Notes: generated by a model from the letters alone, not told the origin. Shown: positions 16,680 through 25,490, numbered from the stretch's first letter. The stretch: DNA of 64,000 nucleotides from CAZABC01 sp964483405 (GCA_964483405.1 CAZABC010000003.1:62001-126000); one strand, 5' to 3'. Numbers and translations are program-made.

Positions 16680-19078
16680 GCCGGGCCTCCCTTCGCGGCC
16701 TGGATGGCTCGCCAGACGGTCTGGTCGGTGTAGGGCATGTCGAGGTGGCGGATGCCGAGCGGGCTGAGCGCGTCGACGACCGCGTTCGCGACGGCCGCGG
16801 TGCTCGCGATCGTGCCGGCCTCGCCGACGCCCTTCACCCCGAGCGGGTTGACGGGCGACGGCGTCACCGTCTCGTCGAGCTCGAAGTGCGGCAGGCGCGA
16901 CGCCCTCGGCAGCGCGTAGTCGAGCAGCGAGCCCGACAGGAGCTGCCCGTCGTCGCTGTAGATGGCACCCTCCCAGAGCGCCTGGCCGATCCCCTGGGCG
17001 ATGCCGCCGTGGAGCTGGCCGTCGACGATCATCGGGTTGATCTTCTTGCCGACGTCGTCGACCGCGACGTAGCGGACCAGGTCGACGTGCCCGGTCTCCT
17101 CGTCGATCTCGACGACGGCGATGTGCGTCCCGAACGGGAACGTGCAGTTGGGCGTGTCGTGGTAGGCCGTCTCGTCGAGGTACGGCTCCATCCCCTCGGG
17201 CGTGTCGAAGGCGAGGTCGAGGGCGAAGGCGATCTCCTGGATCGTCTTCTTCTTGTCGGGGCTGCCCTTGACCCGGTACTCGGCGCCATCGACCTCGATG
17301 TCGTCGGGCGACGCCTCGAGCATGTGGGCGGCGTAGCGGCGGGCCTTCTCCCGGATCTTCGCCGCGGCCTTGAGGGCCGCACCGGTCCCGACGTTCGAGG
17401 TCCGGCTGCCGTAGGAGCCGTAGCCGAACGGCGTGCCCTGCGTGTCGGAGTGCTGGACGACGACGTCGTCCATCGGGATGCCGAGCTCGTGGGCGACGAT
17501 CTGGCTGTAGGTCGTCTCGTGGCCCTGGCCCTGCGGCTGCGTCCCGACGGTGACGACGACCTTGCCGGTCAGGTGGACCTTGATGTTGCAGGACTCCCAC
17601 ATCGCCGCGCCCCAGCCCTCGCCGACCGCGCCGATCCACTTCGATGGCGCGACGCCGCAGACCTCGATGTAGGTCGACAGCCCGACGCCGAGGAGCTTGC
17701 CGCGGGCGGCGGCCTCGGTCTTCGCATCGGCGACGTCGGCGTAGCCGACGATCGCCAGCGCCTTGTCGAGGGCCGGCTCGTAGTTCCCCGAGTCGATGTA
17801 CAGCTTGGCGCCGTTGACGGCGGTCAGGAGGCCCGACGGGTTGTCGTACGGGAAGGCGTCGGGCGGCAGGAAGTTCCGCCGCCGGATCTCGGCCGGGTCG
17901 ATCCCGAGCTCGTCGGCGACGAGGTCCATCGCCCGCTCGACGACGTACGTCGCCTCGGGCCGGCCGGCGCCGCGGTAGGCGTCGACGAACGTCGTGTTCG
18001 TATAGACGCCGGTCACCTCGCAGAAGACGTGCGGGATGCTGTAGGGCCCGGAGAGGATCCGGCCGTAGAGGGTCGTCGGGATGCCGGGGCCGATCGTCGA
18101 GAGCCGGCCGCCGAGGTTGGCGTAGGTCTTGACCCGCAGGCCAGTGACGACGCCCTCGCGCGTCGCGGCCGCCTCGAGGTAGGTGATGTGGTCGCGGCCG
18201 TGGATCGTGCTCTGGTAGTTCTCGCGGCGGCTCTCGACCCACTTGACCGGCCGCCCGCCGATCGCCTTGGAGGCGAACAGGACGAGGGCCATGTCGGCGT
18301 AGCAGAAGATCTTCGAGCCGAAGGCGCCCCCGACGTCGGGGCTGATGCAGCGGATCTTGTGCTCCGGCACGCCCATGACGAACGCGGCGAGCAGGAGCCG
18401 CTGGATGTGCGGCGTCTGGCTCGACATCCAGATCGTGTACTCGTCGGTCCCCGGGTCGTAGCGACCGATGTCGCCGCGGGTCTCCATCGGGTTGGGGATG
18501 AGCCGCTGGTTGACGAGCCGCTGGCGGACGACCACCTCGGCCCCGTCGATCGCCGCGTCGGTGCCGTCGCGGTCACCGACCGTCCAGGTGAAGACGACGT
18601 TGTTCGGGGCGTTCTCGTGGAGCTGCGGCGCGCCGGGCTGGGTCGCCTTCTCGGCGTCGACGACCGCGGGCAGCGCCTCCCAGTCGACGTGGATCGCCGC
18701 GACCGCGTCGGCGGCCTGCTCGGGGGTCTCGGCGACGACCGCGGCGACGCCCTCGCCGGTCCATTTCACGCTGTCCGTCGCGAGGGCCCTCGGCGTGTTG
18801 ACGTTGTTCTGGAGGCCCGAGGCGCCGCCCGCCGGCCAGGCCATCGGCAGGGGGTTGTACGGGATGTCGGATCCGGTGAAGACGGCGAGCACGCCCGGCA
18901 TCGCCCTGGCCGCCGAGGTGTCGATGGCGCGGATGTTCGCGTGCGCGTAGGGACTGCGCAGGACGGCCATGAAGGTCATCCCGGGCAGCGAGATGTCATC
19001 GAGGTAGCGGCCCTCGCCGGTGATGAAGCGTCGATCCTCGACGCGCTTGACGGGGGCCCCGAGGACGTCGGTGGTCAT
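16676..19078 (-). CDS. coxL: Molybdenum hydroxylase large subunit, CoxL form II
   Basis: An 800-residue molybdopterin-binding catalytic subunit. The diagnostic active-site loop reads AYRGAGR (367-373), the form II signature; form I CO dehydrogenases have AYRCSFR with the copper-binding Cys. Cofactor-binding PDVGGAFGSKIFCY (247-260) and the catalytic Glu in KGVGEAGTI near the C-terminus are present. The enzyme hydroxylates a carbon or aldehyde substrate, or just possibly CO. Physiological CO oxidation is poorly supported for form II, so the substrate is left open. It forms a complex with the small and medium subunits on either side. Confidence 0.93.
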   Translation of the reverse strand: MTTDVLGAPVKRVEDRRFITGEGRYLDDISLPGMTFMAVLRSPYAHANIRAIDTSAARAMPGVLAVFTGSDIPYNPLPMAWPAGGASGLQNNVNTPRALATDSVKWTGEGVAAVVAETPEQAADAVAAIHVDWEALPAVVDAEKATQPGAPQLHENAPNNVVFTWTVGDRDGTDAAIDGAEVVVRQRLVNQRLIPNPMETRGDIGRYDPGTDEYTIWMSSQTPHIQRLLLAAFVMGVPEHKIRCISPDVGGAFGSKIFCYADMALVLFASKAIGGRPVKWVESRRENYQSTIHGRDHITYLEAAATREGVVTGLRVKTYANLGGRLSTIGPGIPTTLYGRILSGPYSIPHVFCEVTGVYTNTTFVDAYRGAGRPEATYVVERAMDLVADELGIDPAEIRRRNFLPPDAFPYDNPSGLLTAVNGAKLYIDSGNYEPALDKALAIVGYADVADAKTEAAARGKLLGVGLSTYIEVCGVAPSKWIGAVGEGWGAAMWESCNIKVHLTGKVVVTVGTQPQGQGHETTYSQIVAHELGIPMDDVVVQHSDTQGTPFGYGSYGSRTSNVGTGAALKAAAKIREKARRYAAHMLEASPDDIEVDGAEYRVKGSPDKKKTIQEIAFALDLAFDTPEGMEPYLDETAYHDTPNCTFPFGTHIAVVEIDEETGHVDLVRYVAVDDVGKKINPMIVDGQLHGGIAQGIGQALWEGAIYSDDGQLLSGSLLDYALPRASRLPHFELDETVTPSPVNPLGVKGVGEAGTIASTAAVANAVVDALSPLGIRHLDMPYTDQTVWRAIQAAKGGPA

Positions 19079-19091
19079 CTCGTTCCCTCGC

Positions 19092-19592
19092 CTACGCCGT
19101 GCCGCGAGCCAGCTCGGACTCGCGCATCGTGTCGGCGGCGGTCCGGATGGCGGCGACGATGTTCTGGTAGCCGGTGCAGCGGCAGAGGTTGCCCTCCAGG
19201 CCGTGGCGGATCTCCTCCTCGGTCGGGTCGGGGTTCTGCCCGAGCAGGTACGTCGCGGTCATGATCATGCCCGGCGTGCAGAAGCCGCACTGGAGCCCGT
19301 GCTCCTCGCGGAACGCCGCCTGGACCGGGTGGAGACCCTCGGCGGGGGTGAGGCCCTCGATCGTCGTGATCGTCGAACCGTCGGCCTGGACGGCGAGCAC
19401 CGCGCAGCTCTTCATCGCCGAGCCGTCGACGTGGACGGTGCAGGCGCCACACTGGCTCGTCTCGCAGCCGACGTGGGTGCCCGTCAGCCCCAGGTCCTCC
19501 CGGAGGACCTGGACGAGGAGCCGTCTCGGTTCGACGTCCAGCTCCCTTCGCTGTCCGTTCACCACGAGCGTGATGTGCTCGACCACGGGCAT
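19092..19592 (-). CDS. coxS: Molybdenum hydroxylase [2Fe-2S] small subunit
   Basis: A 166-residue iron-sulfur subunit with two [2Fe-2S] clusters: a plant-ferredoxin type site (CETSQCGACTVHVDG, then SCAVLA) and a C-terminal site (LQCGFCTPG and LCRCTGYQNI). It carries electrons from the molybdenum centre in CoxL to the FAD of CoxM. The ATG at 19592 has AGGAGG only 2 bases upstream. A GTG two codons later (19586) would have the same AGGAGG at 8 bases and may be the real start. It is the first gene of the structural block, 13 bases before coxL. Confidence 0.93.
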   Translation of the reverse strand: MPVVEHITLVVNGQRRELDVEPRRLLVQVLREDLGLTGTHVGCETSQCGACTVHVDGSAMKSCAVLAVQADGSTITTIEGLTPAEGLHPVQAAFREEHGLQCGFCTPGMIMTATYLLGQNPDPTEEEIRHGLEGNLCRCTGYQNIVAAIRTAADTMRESELARGTA

Positions 19593-20260
19593 GACCTCCT
19601 GGCGCGGGAACGCCTCTCGCAGGATGGGTGGGGACGGTCCGTGGGTGCGGCGGGTCGACCTCCGGTGGGCGACTGGGACGATGTGGCGGCCGGGGGCCGC
19701 AGGGATGGGCCGGATGATGGCCCGTCGGCGGGCTCGATGCAACCCGGTTCCGCTGGCCATCGCCGGCCGGCTTGCCCGCCGGCCGCGGACCCTCCGACCG
19801 GTCCCGGCCGCTCGACGGGCGAGAGCCGGAAGAACACGCCGACCGCCTCGACGTGGCGACCGGCGACCCGGTAGACGATGTTGCCCGGGAACGGGTGCTG
19901 GACGAAGGTCGCCCGGACGACCGCGCTCCGCTCCACGCCCGGGACGAGCGGCTCGACCGCCACCTCGACGTCGGGCAGGCCTCGGCGCCGGACGATCGCC
20001 CTGCCGGCGGCCGCGAGGTTCCGCGTCCACTGTGCCGGACCGTTCGGGTGGCCGACGTACCAGTGACCGCCGACCTCGAGCAGTCCGACGAGCACCGGTC
20101 GCGGCCGACCGCTCCGGCGACCGACGACGACGAGGTCGATCGTGTCGGCCAGCGGCGCCCGGCGCAGCCACCACCGGACGAGCGGGTCGGCGACGCGGAT
20201 CAGCCGGTACTGGACCCGGAACCAGGTCGCCCACGCGCCGGTCGGGCGAGCCACGCTCAC
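19559..20260 (-). CDS. Deazaflavin-dependent nitroreductase family protein with odd C-terminal tail
   Basis: Residues 1-150 match the F420-dependent DDN/nitroreductase (DUF385) fold: IDLVVVGRRSGRPRPVLVGLLEVGG, WYVGHPNGPAQWTRNLAAAG and FPGNIVYRVAGRHVEAVGVFFRL. Family members are about 130-150 residues and use deazaflavin F420. Here a Pro/Ser/Arg-rich tail of about 80 residues follows and overlaps the coxS start region by 34 bases. The tail does not look like a folded domain and may reflect a frameshift or loss of an earlier stop. The GTG start overlaps the upstream stop (GTGA). Confidence 0.7.
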   Translation of the reverse strand: MSVARPTGAWATWFRVQYRLIRVADPLVRWWLRRAPLADTIDLVVVGRRSGRPRPVLVGLLEVGGHWYVGHPNGPAQWTRNLAAAGRAIVRRRGLPDVEVAVEPLVPGVERSAVVRATFVQHPFPGNIVYRVAGRHVEAVGVFFRLSPVERPGPVGGSAAGGQAGRRWPAEPGCIEPADGPSSGPSLRPPAATSSQSPTGGRPAAPTDRPHPSCERRSRARRSCPWSSTSRSW

Positions 20261-21168
20261 GGCTGGCGCCGCCGAGCCTGCCGATCGCCGCGCCCCGGGA
20301 CCGGCAGGTTCCGGCCGAAGGCCGCCGACTTCATCCCGACCGCTCGCGGGTCGAGGGTCGCCGCGAGGTGGGCCGGCGAGTCGTCGGCGGCGATGGCGGC
20401 CGCGGTCCCGAGCAGCTCGACCCGGGCCACGGCGGCGGTCCACGCAAGCCCCGCCAGGCTCCCGGTCGTGGCCAGGCCGACCCGCTCGAGGCCGCGTCCC
20501 GCGGTCGAGGCGGCGTAGTGGGCCGCCCAGACGACCACCTCCTTGGTGACCGCGCCCGATGGCGCCGGCGGGACGACCCCGCAGACCACGCCGCGCTCTC
20601 GCGGCAGGGCCGCCACCAGCCGCCAGGCGTCCGGCCCGGCGACCAGGTCGACGAGGAGGCTGGCATACGGGAGGGCGGCGAACGCGTCGACGCCGATCGG
20701 GGCGGCATCGACGCCGGGCAGGGCCAGCATCAGGTGCGGACGCTCGGTGGCGGCGGCGATGGCCGCGGCGAGCCGTCGGTGCGCCTCGAGGACCCGGGTC
20801 CGACCCGGTCCGTCGACTGCGACCGCGGCGGCACCGGGGTCGTCGACCCGGATCATCGGGCAGCCGGCCCGGGCCAGCTCGCCGAGCTCGGTCACCGTGC
20901 GGTCGACGGCGAGCTCGACCGACGCGGCGTCGGATGGATCGACGCCCGGCCCGGAGAACGGACCGTCGACGACCCCGAGGACGACCCGGTCGGTCGCCGC
21001 CGCCGTCCGCCGCCAGCGCTCCGCCGGGGTGCGGCCGGCGAGGGCCCCCGCGTCGTGGACGGGCTCGAGCCCGGCGCGTGTCTGCAGCTCGAGGACGGCA
21101 GCGAGCGCTGCATCGGCATCGAGCGCGTCGGGTGGCGGCGGGAGCGATCCGGCGAGCATCGCGAACAT
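20257..21168 (-). CDS. MetE/UroD-like barrel protein of unknown substrate
   Basis: A 303-residue protein that resembles the C-terminal barrel of cobalamin-independent methionine synthase and related methyltransferases: an opening GSLPPPPDALDADAAL segment, a mid DGPFSGPGVDPSDAAS loop and GCPMIRVDDPG. The zinc-binding His-Cys set of genuine MetE is not evident, so catalysis is uncertain. A TACGCT -10 box lies 7 bases before the ATG, suggesting a leaderless message that continues through the nitroreductase-like gene and perhaps into coxS. The assignment is tentative. Confidence 0.45.
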   Translation of the reverse strand: MFAMLAGSLPPPPDALDADAALAAVLELQTRAGLEPVHDAGALAGRTPAERWRRTAAATDRVVLGVVDGPFSGPGVDPSDAASVELAVDRTVTELGELARAGCPMIRVDDPGAAAVAVDGPGRTRVLEAHRRLAAAIAAATERPHLMLALPGVDAAPIGVDAFAALPYASLLVDLVAGPDAWRLVAALPRERGVVCGVVPPAPSGAVTKEVVVWAAHYAASTAGRGLERVGLATTGSLAGLAWTAAVARVELLGTAAAIAADDSPAHLAATLDPRAVGMKSAAFGRNLPVPGRGDRQARRRQP

Positions 21169-21175
21169 CGGCCCA

Positions 21176-21181
21176 AGCGTA
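21176..21181 (-). promoter_or_regulatory. -10 box of a leaderless promoter for the MetE-like gene
   Basis: TACGCT on the minus strand lies 7 bases before the ATG at 21168. No Shine-Dalgarno sequence is present. It may drive the whole minus-strand block down to coxM. Confidence 0.5.
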
Positions 21182-21431
21182 GCGGCCCATCGCGCGGCCG
21201 CGTCGGTCGCTCGGGGCGCGCGCCGGCCGCGTCCCGCCCCGCGGGGAAGGCGGCGACCCCGGCCTCGCCCCCTGGACCATCCGGACGGCTCCCGCCTGCG
21301 AACAGGGGGCGATGGACACGCTCGCCCTCGGGCTCGGCAACGGCATCCCGACGCTCCCGCTCCCCGCCCACCGCTATCATCGACTCGTCGGCACGCCCAT
21401 CCCGGGTCGCCGACCGACCGAGGAGGGGCGG

Positions 21432-22061
21432 GTGACCGAGGGCCCGATGGATCCGCAGGTGGCGCGACGCCAGGAAGAGGCGGCCCTGCTGGTGCGGATC
21501 CGCGAGCGCGACGAGCGTGCGGTCGAGGAGCTGTACGCGCGCTACAGCGGACCGCTCTACTCGCTCGCCTACCAGGTCACCCGCTCGGAGCGCTTCGCCC
21601 AGGACGTCGTCCAGGAGGTCTTCATCGCCGTCTGGAAGGACGCCGGCCGGTTCGACGCGTCGCGCGGCGCGCTCGGCCCGTGGCTCTTCTCGCTCGCCCG
21701 CCACAAGGCGATCGACCTCGTCCGCCGCGAGGCGAACGTCCGCAAGCGGACGGCCGACGTCGACCTCGACTTCGAGGAGAGCGCCGATGACGTCGACCAG
21801 GAGGTCTGGCTCCGGCATCGCCGGGAGACGGTATGGGCGGCGATCGCCGAGCTCCCCGACGCCCAGCGCGAGGCCCTCGAGCTCGCCTTCTTCGCCGGCC
21901 TGACCCATGTCGAGGTGGCCGAGCGCCTCGGCATCCCGCTCGGAACGGCCAAGACCCGGATCCGGACCGCGCTCCTGCGCCTCCGCGACCGCCTCGGTGA
22001 CTCGCTCGCCGAGGCGAGCACGACGAACGACCGATGGATCACGGAACCTTCCGGGAGCTAG
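21432..22061 (+). CDS. ECF-type RNA polymerase sigma factor (SigK/RskA-type pair)
   Basis: A 209-residue sigma-70 family factor with region 2 (YARYSGPLYSLAYQVTRSERFAQDVVQEVFIAVW) and region 4 (LPDAQREALELAFFAGLTHVEVAERLGIPLGTAKTRIRTAL). It directs RNA polymerase to a specific promoter set. The GTG at 21432, with AGGAGG 5 bases upstream, is chosen over an earlier in-frame ATG at 21312, which has no Shine-Dalgarno sequence. The gene overlaps the downstream anti-sigma gene by 28 bases, the usual arrangement for such pairs. Confidence 0.92.
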   Translation: MTEGPMDPQVARRQEEAALLVRIRERDERAVEELYARYSGPLYSLAYQVTRSERFAQDVVQEVFIAVWKDAGRFDASRGALGPWLFSLARHKAIDLVRREANVRKRTADVDLDFEESADDVDQEVWLRHRRETVWAAIAELPDAQREALELAFFAGLTHVEVAERLGIPLGTAKTRIRTALLRLRDRLGDSLAEASTTNDRWITEPSGS

Positions 22062-22849
22062 CCGCCGGGGCGGTCCTCGACGACCTCGACCGGACGGAGC
22101 GGATCGCCTTCGAGACGCACCGGGTCGGCTGCCGACCCTGCCGCGAGCTCGTCGCCGACCTCGACGCGGTCGCGGCCGACCTCGCCCTGGCCGTGCCGAT
22201 GCGCCGGCCGCCGGCCGACCTCCGGACCGCGGTGCTGGCCGCGGTCGGCTCGACCGCCGCGGTCGACGCGACCGCGACGCGTCCCATCGACGACGGACCC
22301 GTCGCCATCGCCGAGCTTCGCCGCGAGACGCGCCGGCTCCGCTGGCTGACCGGGGCGTCGCTCCTCGCCGCCGCCGCCGTCGTCGTCCTCGCGGTCGGGA
22401 TGGCCGCCCGGACCGCGACCCTCGGCGACGAGCTCGCCGCCGCCCGCGACCGGGCGGCCGCTGCCGAGACCGCCCTCGCCGCACAGGCCGAGACGATGTC
22501 CGCGGCGATGGTCGTCGCCGTCGATCCGACCCACCAGACCGCGGCCCTCGAGGCAGAGCCGATGGCCCCGACCGCGACCGCGGTCGTCGTCTACCTGCCC
22601 GGCTCGACCGAGGCCTACCTCATGGCCAGCGACCTCCCGCCGACCCCCGAGGGGAGCGTCTACCAGCTGTGGGCCGCCGACGAGGCCGGGGTCCACGGGC
22701 TCGGGACCTTCGTCCATGACGGCGTCGGCGCCTTCGTCGCGCCGTTCGACCACGATCTCGACGGCGCCACGGCGGTGATGGTGACCCTCGAGCCCGCGGG
22801 CGGCGCGACGGCCGAGCCGGGGCCACAGGTCGTCTTCGGGGAGCTCTAG
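22034..22849 (+). CDS. RskA-family anti-sigma factor
   Basis: A 271-residue membrane-anchored anti-sigma factor. The N-terminus holds a zinc-finger-like anti-sigma domain with HRVGCRPC. A single membrane segment follows (about 105-125, LTGASLLAAAAVVVLAVGMA), then a coiled region and an extracytoplasmic RskA domain with the typical YQLWAADEAGVHGLGTF and PAGGATAEPGPQVVFGEL. It sequesters the sigma factor encoded upstream until released by proteolysis. Its stop overlaps the convergent rhomboid gene by 4 bases. Confidence 0.92.
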   Translation: MDHGTFRELAAGAVLDDLDRTERIAFETHRVGCRPCRELVADLDAVAADLALAVPMRRPPADLRTAVLAAVGSTAAVDATATRPIDDGPVAIAELRRETRRLRWLTGASLLAAAAVVVLAVGMAARTATLGDELAAARDRAAAAETALAAQAETMSAAMVVAVDPTHQTAALEAEPMAPTATAVVVYLPGSTEAYLMASDLPPTPEGSVYQLWAADEAGVHGLGTFVHDGVGAFVAPFDHDLDGATAVMVTLEPAGGATAEPGPQVVFGEL

Positions 22850-24075
22850 GTCCGCGTCGCTCCAGGACCGTCGGTCGTCACGACGACCGACGTGCTGGCG
22901 AGGATCCCGTTCGGGCCCGATCCGCCCCGGGCCTCCGTGCCGACGACGACGCCGGCCGCGATGGCGACGACGAGGGCGAGGACGCCGACGGTCCGCAGCG
23001 CGGCGCTCGTCCGCCAGCCGCCCGCCTGCCGGTTCTGCCATGCCCCCGCCAGGGTCCCGATCCGGCCGGGGGCGAGGAGCCAGCCGAGCCAGAGGCCCGC
23101 GACGAGCCCGCCGATGTGGGCGGCGTTGTCGATGCCCGGGAAGAAGAAGCCGAACGCGAGGTTGAGCAGGACGATCGGGCCGAGCTGGGCGAGGACGGCC
23201 CGTGTCCGGCGGTCGGTCAGCGGGACGTGGACCCGCGACACGGCGAGCAGGACCCCGAACAGCCCGAACACCGCACCCGATGCCCCGACCGACGGGGTGT
23301 CGCCGCCGAAGACGAAGCTCGCCACGGAGCCCGCAGCCGCGCAGAGCAGGTACATCAGGAGGAAGATGCCCGATCCGTAGAACCGCTCGACGATCGGGCC
23401 GGCGATCCACAAGGCGTACATGTTGAAGAGCAGGTGGAGGATCCCGCCGTGGACGAGGGTCACGGTCAGCAGGCGCCAGTACTCGCCGTCGGCGACCGCC
23501 GCCTTGTCGAGCCACAGCCACGGCAGGAGGAGCGCCTCGCCCTCCGGCAGGAAGCAGACGACCGAGACGATCGTCGTCAGCCCGATGAGCCCGATGGTCA
23601 CCGGGGTGCCGGCGTCGCCGCGGGCCCGGGCGAACCAGCGTCGGCTCGCCCCGGCGTCGCCGAGCTCCTTCGACAGCCAGCCGAGCCGTGAGGCGATCTC
23701 CGGGCGATCCTCGGGCGGGGCGAGCCGATCGGCCTCGCGGTAGGCGTCCATGGCCCCGCGGAGGTTCCCCGCCCGGACCCGGGCCGCGGCGACGTTGCGC
23801 CAGGCCGCGTAGGTGGCCGGGTTCGGCGGCAGCCGCAGGGCCGCCTCCCAGCTGGCGACCGCCTCATCCTCGAGGTCGAGCCGGTAGCGGGCCTCGCCGA
23901 GACCGAGCAGCGCGGCGCCGGTCACGTCGGCGTCGCGATGGCCGACCACGCGGCCGTAGGCCCGAGCGGCGTCGGCGTACTCGCCGGCCGCCATCCGGGC
24001 GGCCGCCGAATCGAGGAGCGACCGGGCCTGGTCGCGCGAAAGCGGCCCGTCGATCGAGGGGTCGGGGGCGTCCAT
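22846..24075 (-). CDS. TPR-containing rhomboid-family intramembrane serine protease
   Basis: A 409-residue protein. Residues 15-155 form tetratricopeptide-like helices. The C-terminal part is a rhomboid protease with the HGGILHLLFNMYALW segment (209-223), nucleophile S266 in GASGAVFG and catalytic H320 in NAAHIGGL. One more membrane segment follows near the C-terminus. Rhomboids cut substrates inside the membrane; the cytoplasmic TPR part suggests partner recruitment. It converges on an RskA-type anti-sigma gene, and a role in its regulated proteolysis is possible but not shown. The start has TAGAGT 7 bases upstream. Confidence 0.92.
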   Translation of the reverse strand: MDAPDPSIDGPLSRDQARSLLDSAAARMAAGEYADAARAYGRVVGHRDADVTGAALLGLGEARYRLDLEDEAVASWEAALRLPPNPATYAAWRNVAAARVRAGNLRGAMDAYREADRLAPPEDRPEIASRLGWLSKELGDAGASRRWFARARGDAGTPVTIGLIGLTTIVSVVCFLPEGEALLLPWLWLDKAAVADGEYWRLLTVTLVHGGILHLLFNMYALWIAGPIVERFYGSGIFLLMYLLCAAAGSVASFVFGGDTPSVGASGAVFGLFGVLLAVSRVHVPLTDRRTRAVLAQLGPIVLLNLAFGFFFPGIDNAAHIGGLVAGLWLGWLLAPGRIGTLAGAWQNRQAGGWRTSAALRTVGVLALVVAIAAGVVVGTEARGGSGPNGILASTSVVVTTDGPGATRT

Positions 24076-24082
24076 CGCGGCG

Positions 24083-24095
24083 ACTCTACTAGACT
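24083..24095. promoter_or_regulatory. Overlapping divergent -10 boxes (rhomboid / SRAP genes)
   Basis: On the minus strand TAGAGT (24083-24088) lies 7 bases before the rhomboid ATG, a leaderless layout. On the plus strand TAGACT (24090-24095) could serve the SRAP gene, giving a leader of about 55 bases with a GGGAGGGG Shine-Dalgarno sequence. Neither has a convincing -35 box. Confidence 0.45.
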
Positions 24096-24155
24096 CCCGA
24101 CGACGACGGTCCCGGTCGCCCGGCCGGGACGGCGACCGAGCGGGAGGGGCCGGCG

Positions 24156-24830
24156 ATGTGCGGACGCTTCGCCCAGCAGCGGCCTGCCGCCGAGCTCGCC
24201 GAGCGTTTCGCCGCTGAGCTCCTCGTCCCCGAGCCCGGCGAGCGCTACAACGTCGCGCCGACCGACGAGGCGCTCGTCGTCGTCCAGCGCGAGGAGCGGC
24301 GGGCCGTCACCGCCTATCGGTGGGGGCTCATCCCGCACTGGGCGACGACGCCGTCCGCCGGGGCTCGCGCCTTCAACGCCCGGGCCGAGACCGTCGCGAC
24401 GACGCCGATGTTCCGGGACGGCTTCCGAAAGCGGCGCTGCCTCGTCCCCGTCGACGCGTTCTACGAGTGGCGGCGCGAGGGGAAGCTGCGCCTGCCGTTC
24501 GCGATCCGGCGGGCCGACGGCGACGTGCTCGCCCTCGCCGGCCTCTGGTCGGGCTGGCGCGACGCCGAAACGGGCGAGCTCCGCCGGACCTTCACGATCG
24601 TGACGACCCGGTCGAACGCGGCGATCGCCGAGCTCCACGACCGGATGCCGGTCGTCCTCGATCCCGAGGCCTGGGCGACATGGCTCGACGGCGGCGCCGC
24701 CGATCCCGCCGAGCTGCACGGCCTGCTCGTCCCGAACGAGGCGGTCGAGCTCGACATCTACCCGGTCAGCCGGGCCGTCAACGACGCCCGCGCCGACGGT
24801 CCCGCGCTCCTCGAGCCGCTCGCGGGCTGA
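24156..24830 (+). CDS. SRAP-domain protein (HMCES/YedK type)
   Basis: A 224-residue SOS-response-associated peptidase (SRAP) protein. It has the invariant MCGRF start, where Cys2 becomes the N-terminal residue and forms a covalent link with abasic sites in single-stranded DNA. Also visible are YNVAPTDEALVV, the WGLIPHWA loop, AFNARAETV, CLVPVDAFYEW and the catalytic HDRMPVVL. The length and every motif fit YedK/HMCES proteins that protect abasic sites at replication forks. GGGAGGGG precedes the ATG. It ends 3 bases from the convergent sugar-kinase-like gene. Confidence 0.95.
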   Translation: MCGRFAQQRPAAELAERFAAELLVPEPGERYNVAPTDEALVVVQREERRAVTAYRWGLIPHWATTPSAGARAFNARAETVATTPMFRDGFRKRRCLVPVDAFYEWRREGKLRLPFAIRRADGDVLALAGLWSGWRDAETGELRRTFTIVTTRSNAAIAELHDRMPVVLDPEAWATWLDGGAADPAELHGLLVPNEAVELDIYPVSRAVNDARADGPALLEPLAG

Positions 24831-24833
24831 CGC

Positions 24834-25484
24834 TCAGGCCGGCGCGGTCTCCCAGCCGAGCTCGGCCGTCGCGGCGTGGAACGCCGTGGCGGGGTCGTCA
24901 CCCCGGTCGAGGGCCGCGGCATACCGCCCGACGACCCCGGCGAACCGGCCGTCCGGGTCGTGGGCCGGGCGGGCGAGGACGGTCGCGGTCTCGAAGGCCG
25001 GCGGCGTCCTCGAGCCCTCGACGACGGCGACGACCGCGGCTCCGGCGAACCGGGCCGCCTCGGCGACGACCGCGGCGGCATCGTCATCGAGCGGATCGGT
25101 CACGACGACGACGCGGAACTCGACGAGATAGCGCAGGCCGAGCGCGACGTCGCCTGCGTCGAGCGGCAACCCGGTCAGCTGGACCGACGGCGGCGCCGCG
25201 GCGACCGACGCCGGGTCCACGCCGGGATCGATCGCGTCAGCGTCCACGACCGACATGACCGGCGTCGGGTGGGCCGCGTCCCGCAGCACCGCGACGTGGC
25301 CGACCTGCGCCGCCCCGAGCGCGAGGATGAGCGCATCGCCCGTGTCGTCGTCGCCGACCCGCCCGACGAGCTGGACGCCCGCCCCGCCGGCGGCCGCCTC
25401 GGCGGCGACGCGCCCCGCCAGGCCGTTGCAGGCGGGACCGTCCGGTGCGGGTCCGAGGACCGGGGAACCGACGACGACGAGCAT
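24834..25484 (-). CDS. PfkB/ribokinase-like fold protein, probably non-catalytic
   Basis: A 216-residue protein with ribokinase-family features in its first half (GGAGVQLVGRVGDDDTGDALILAL, then a VGHVAVLRDAAHPTPV beta lid). The family's GAGD anion-hole and catalytic Asp are absent, and the product is about 80-100 residues shorter than normal PfkB kinases. It may be a truncated kinase with a binding or regulatory role. The ATG has TAGACT 6 bases upstream and no Shine-Dalgarno sequence. The function is unassigned. Confidence 0.6.
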   Translation of the reverse strand: MLVVVGSPVLGPAPDGPACNGLAGRVAAEAAAGGAGVQLVGRVGDDDTGDALILALGAAQVGHVAVLRDAAHPTPVMSVVDADAIDPGVDPASVAAAPPSVQLTGLPLDAGDVALGLRYLVEFRVVVVTDPLDDDAAAVVAEAARFAGAAVVAVVEGSRTPPAFETATVLARPAHDPDGRFAGVVGRYAAALDRGDDPATAFHAATAELGWETAPA

Positions 25485-25490
25485 GGCCCG

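Noticed and set aside
16676..19078. Bona fide form I CO dehydrogenase
   Set aside because: The active-site loop is AYRGAGR, not the AYRCSFR with the copper-binding Cys.
16745..19264. An 839-codon plus-strand open frame opposite coxL
   Set aside because: A composition shadow of coxL; no domain and no ribosome binding site.
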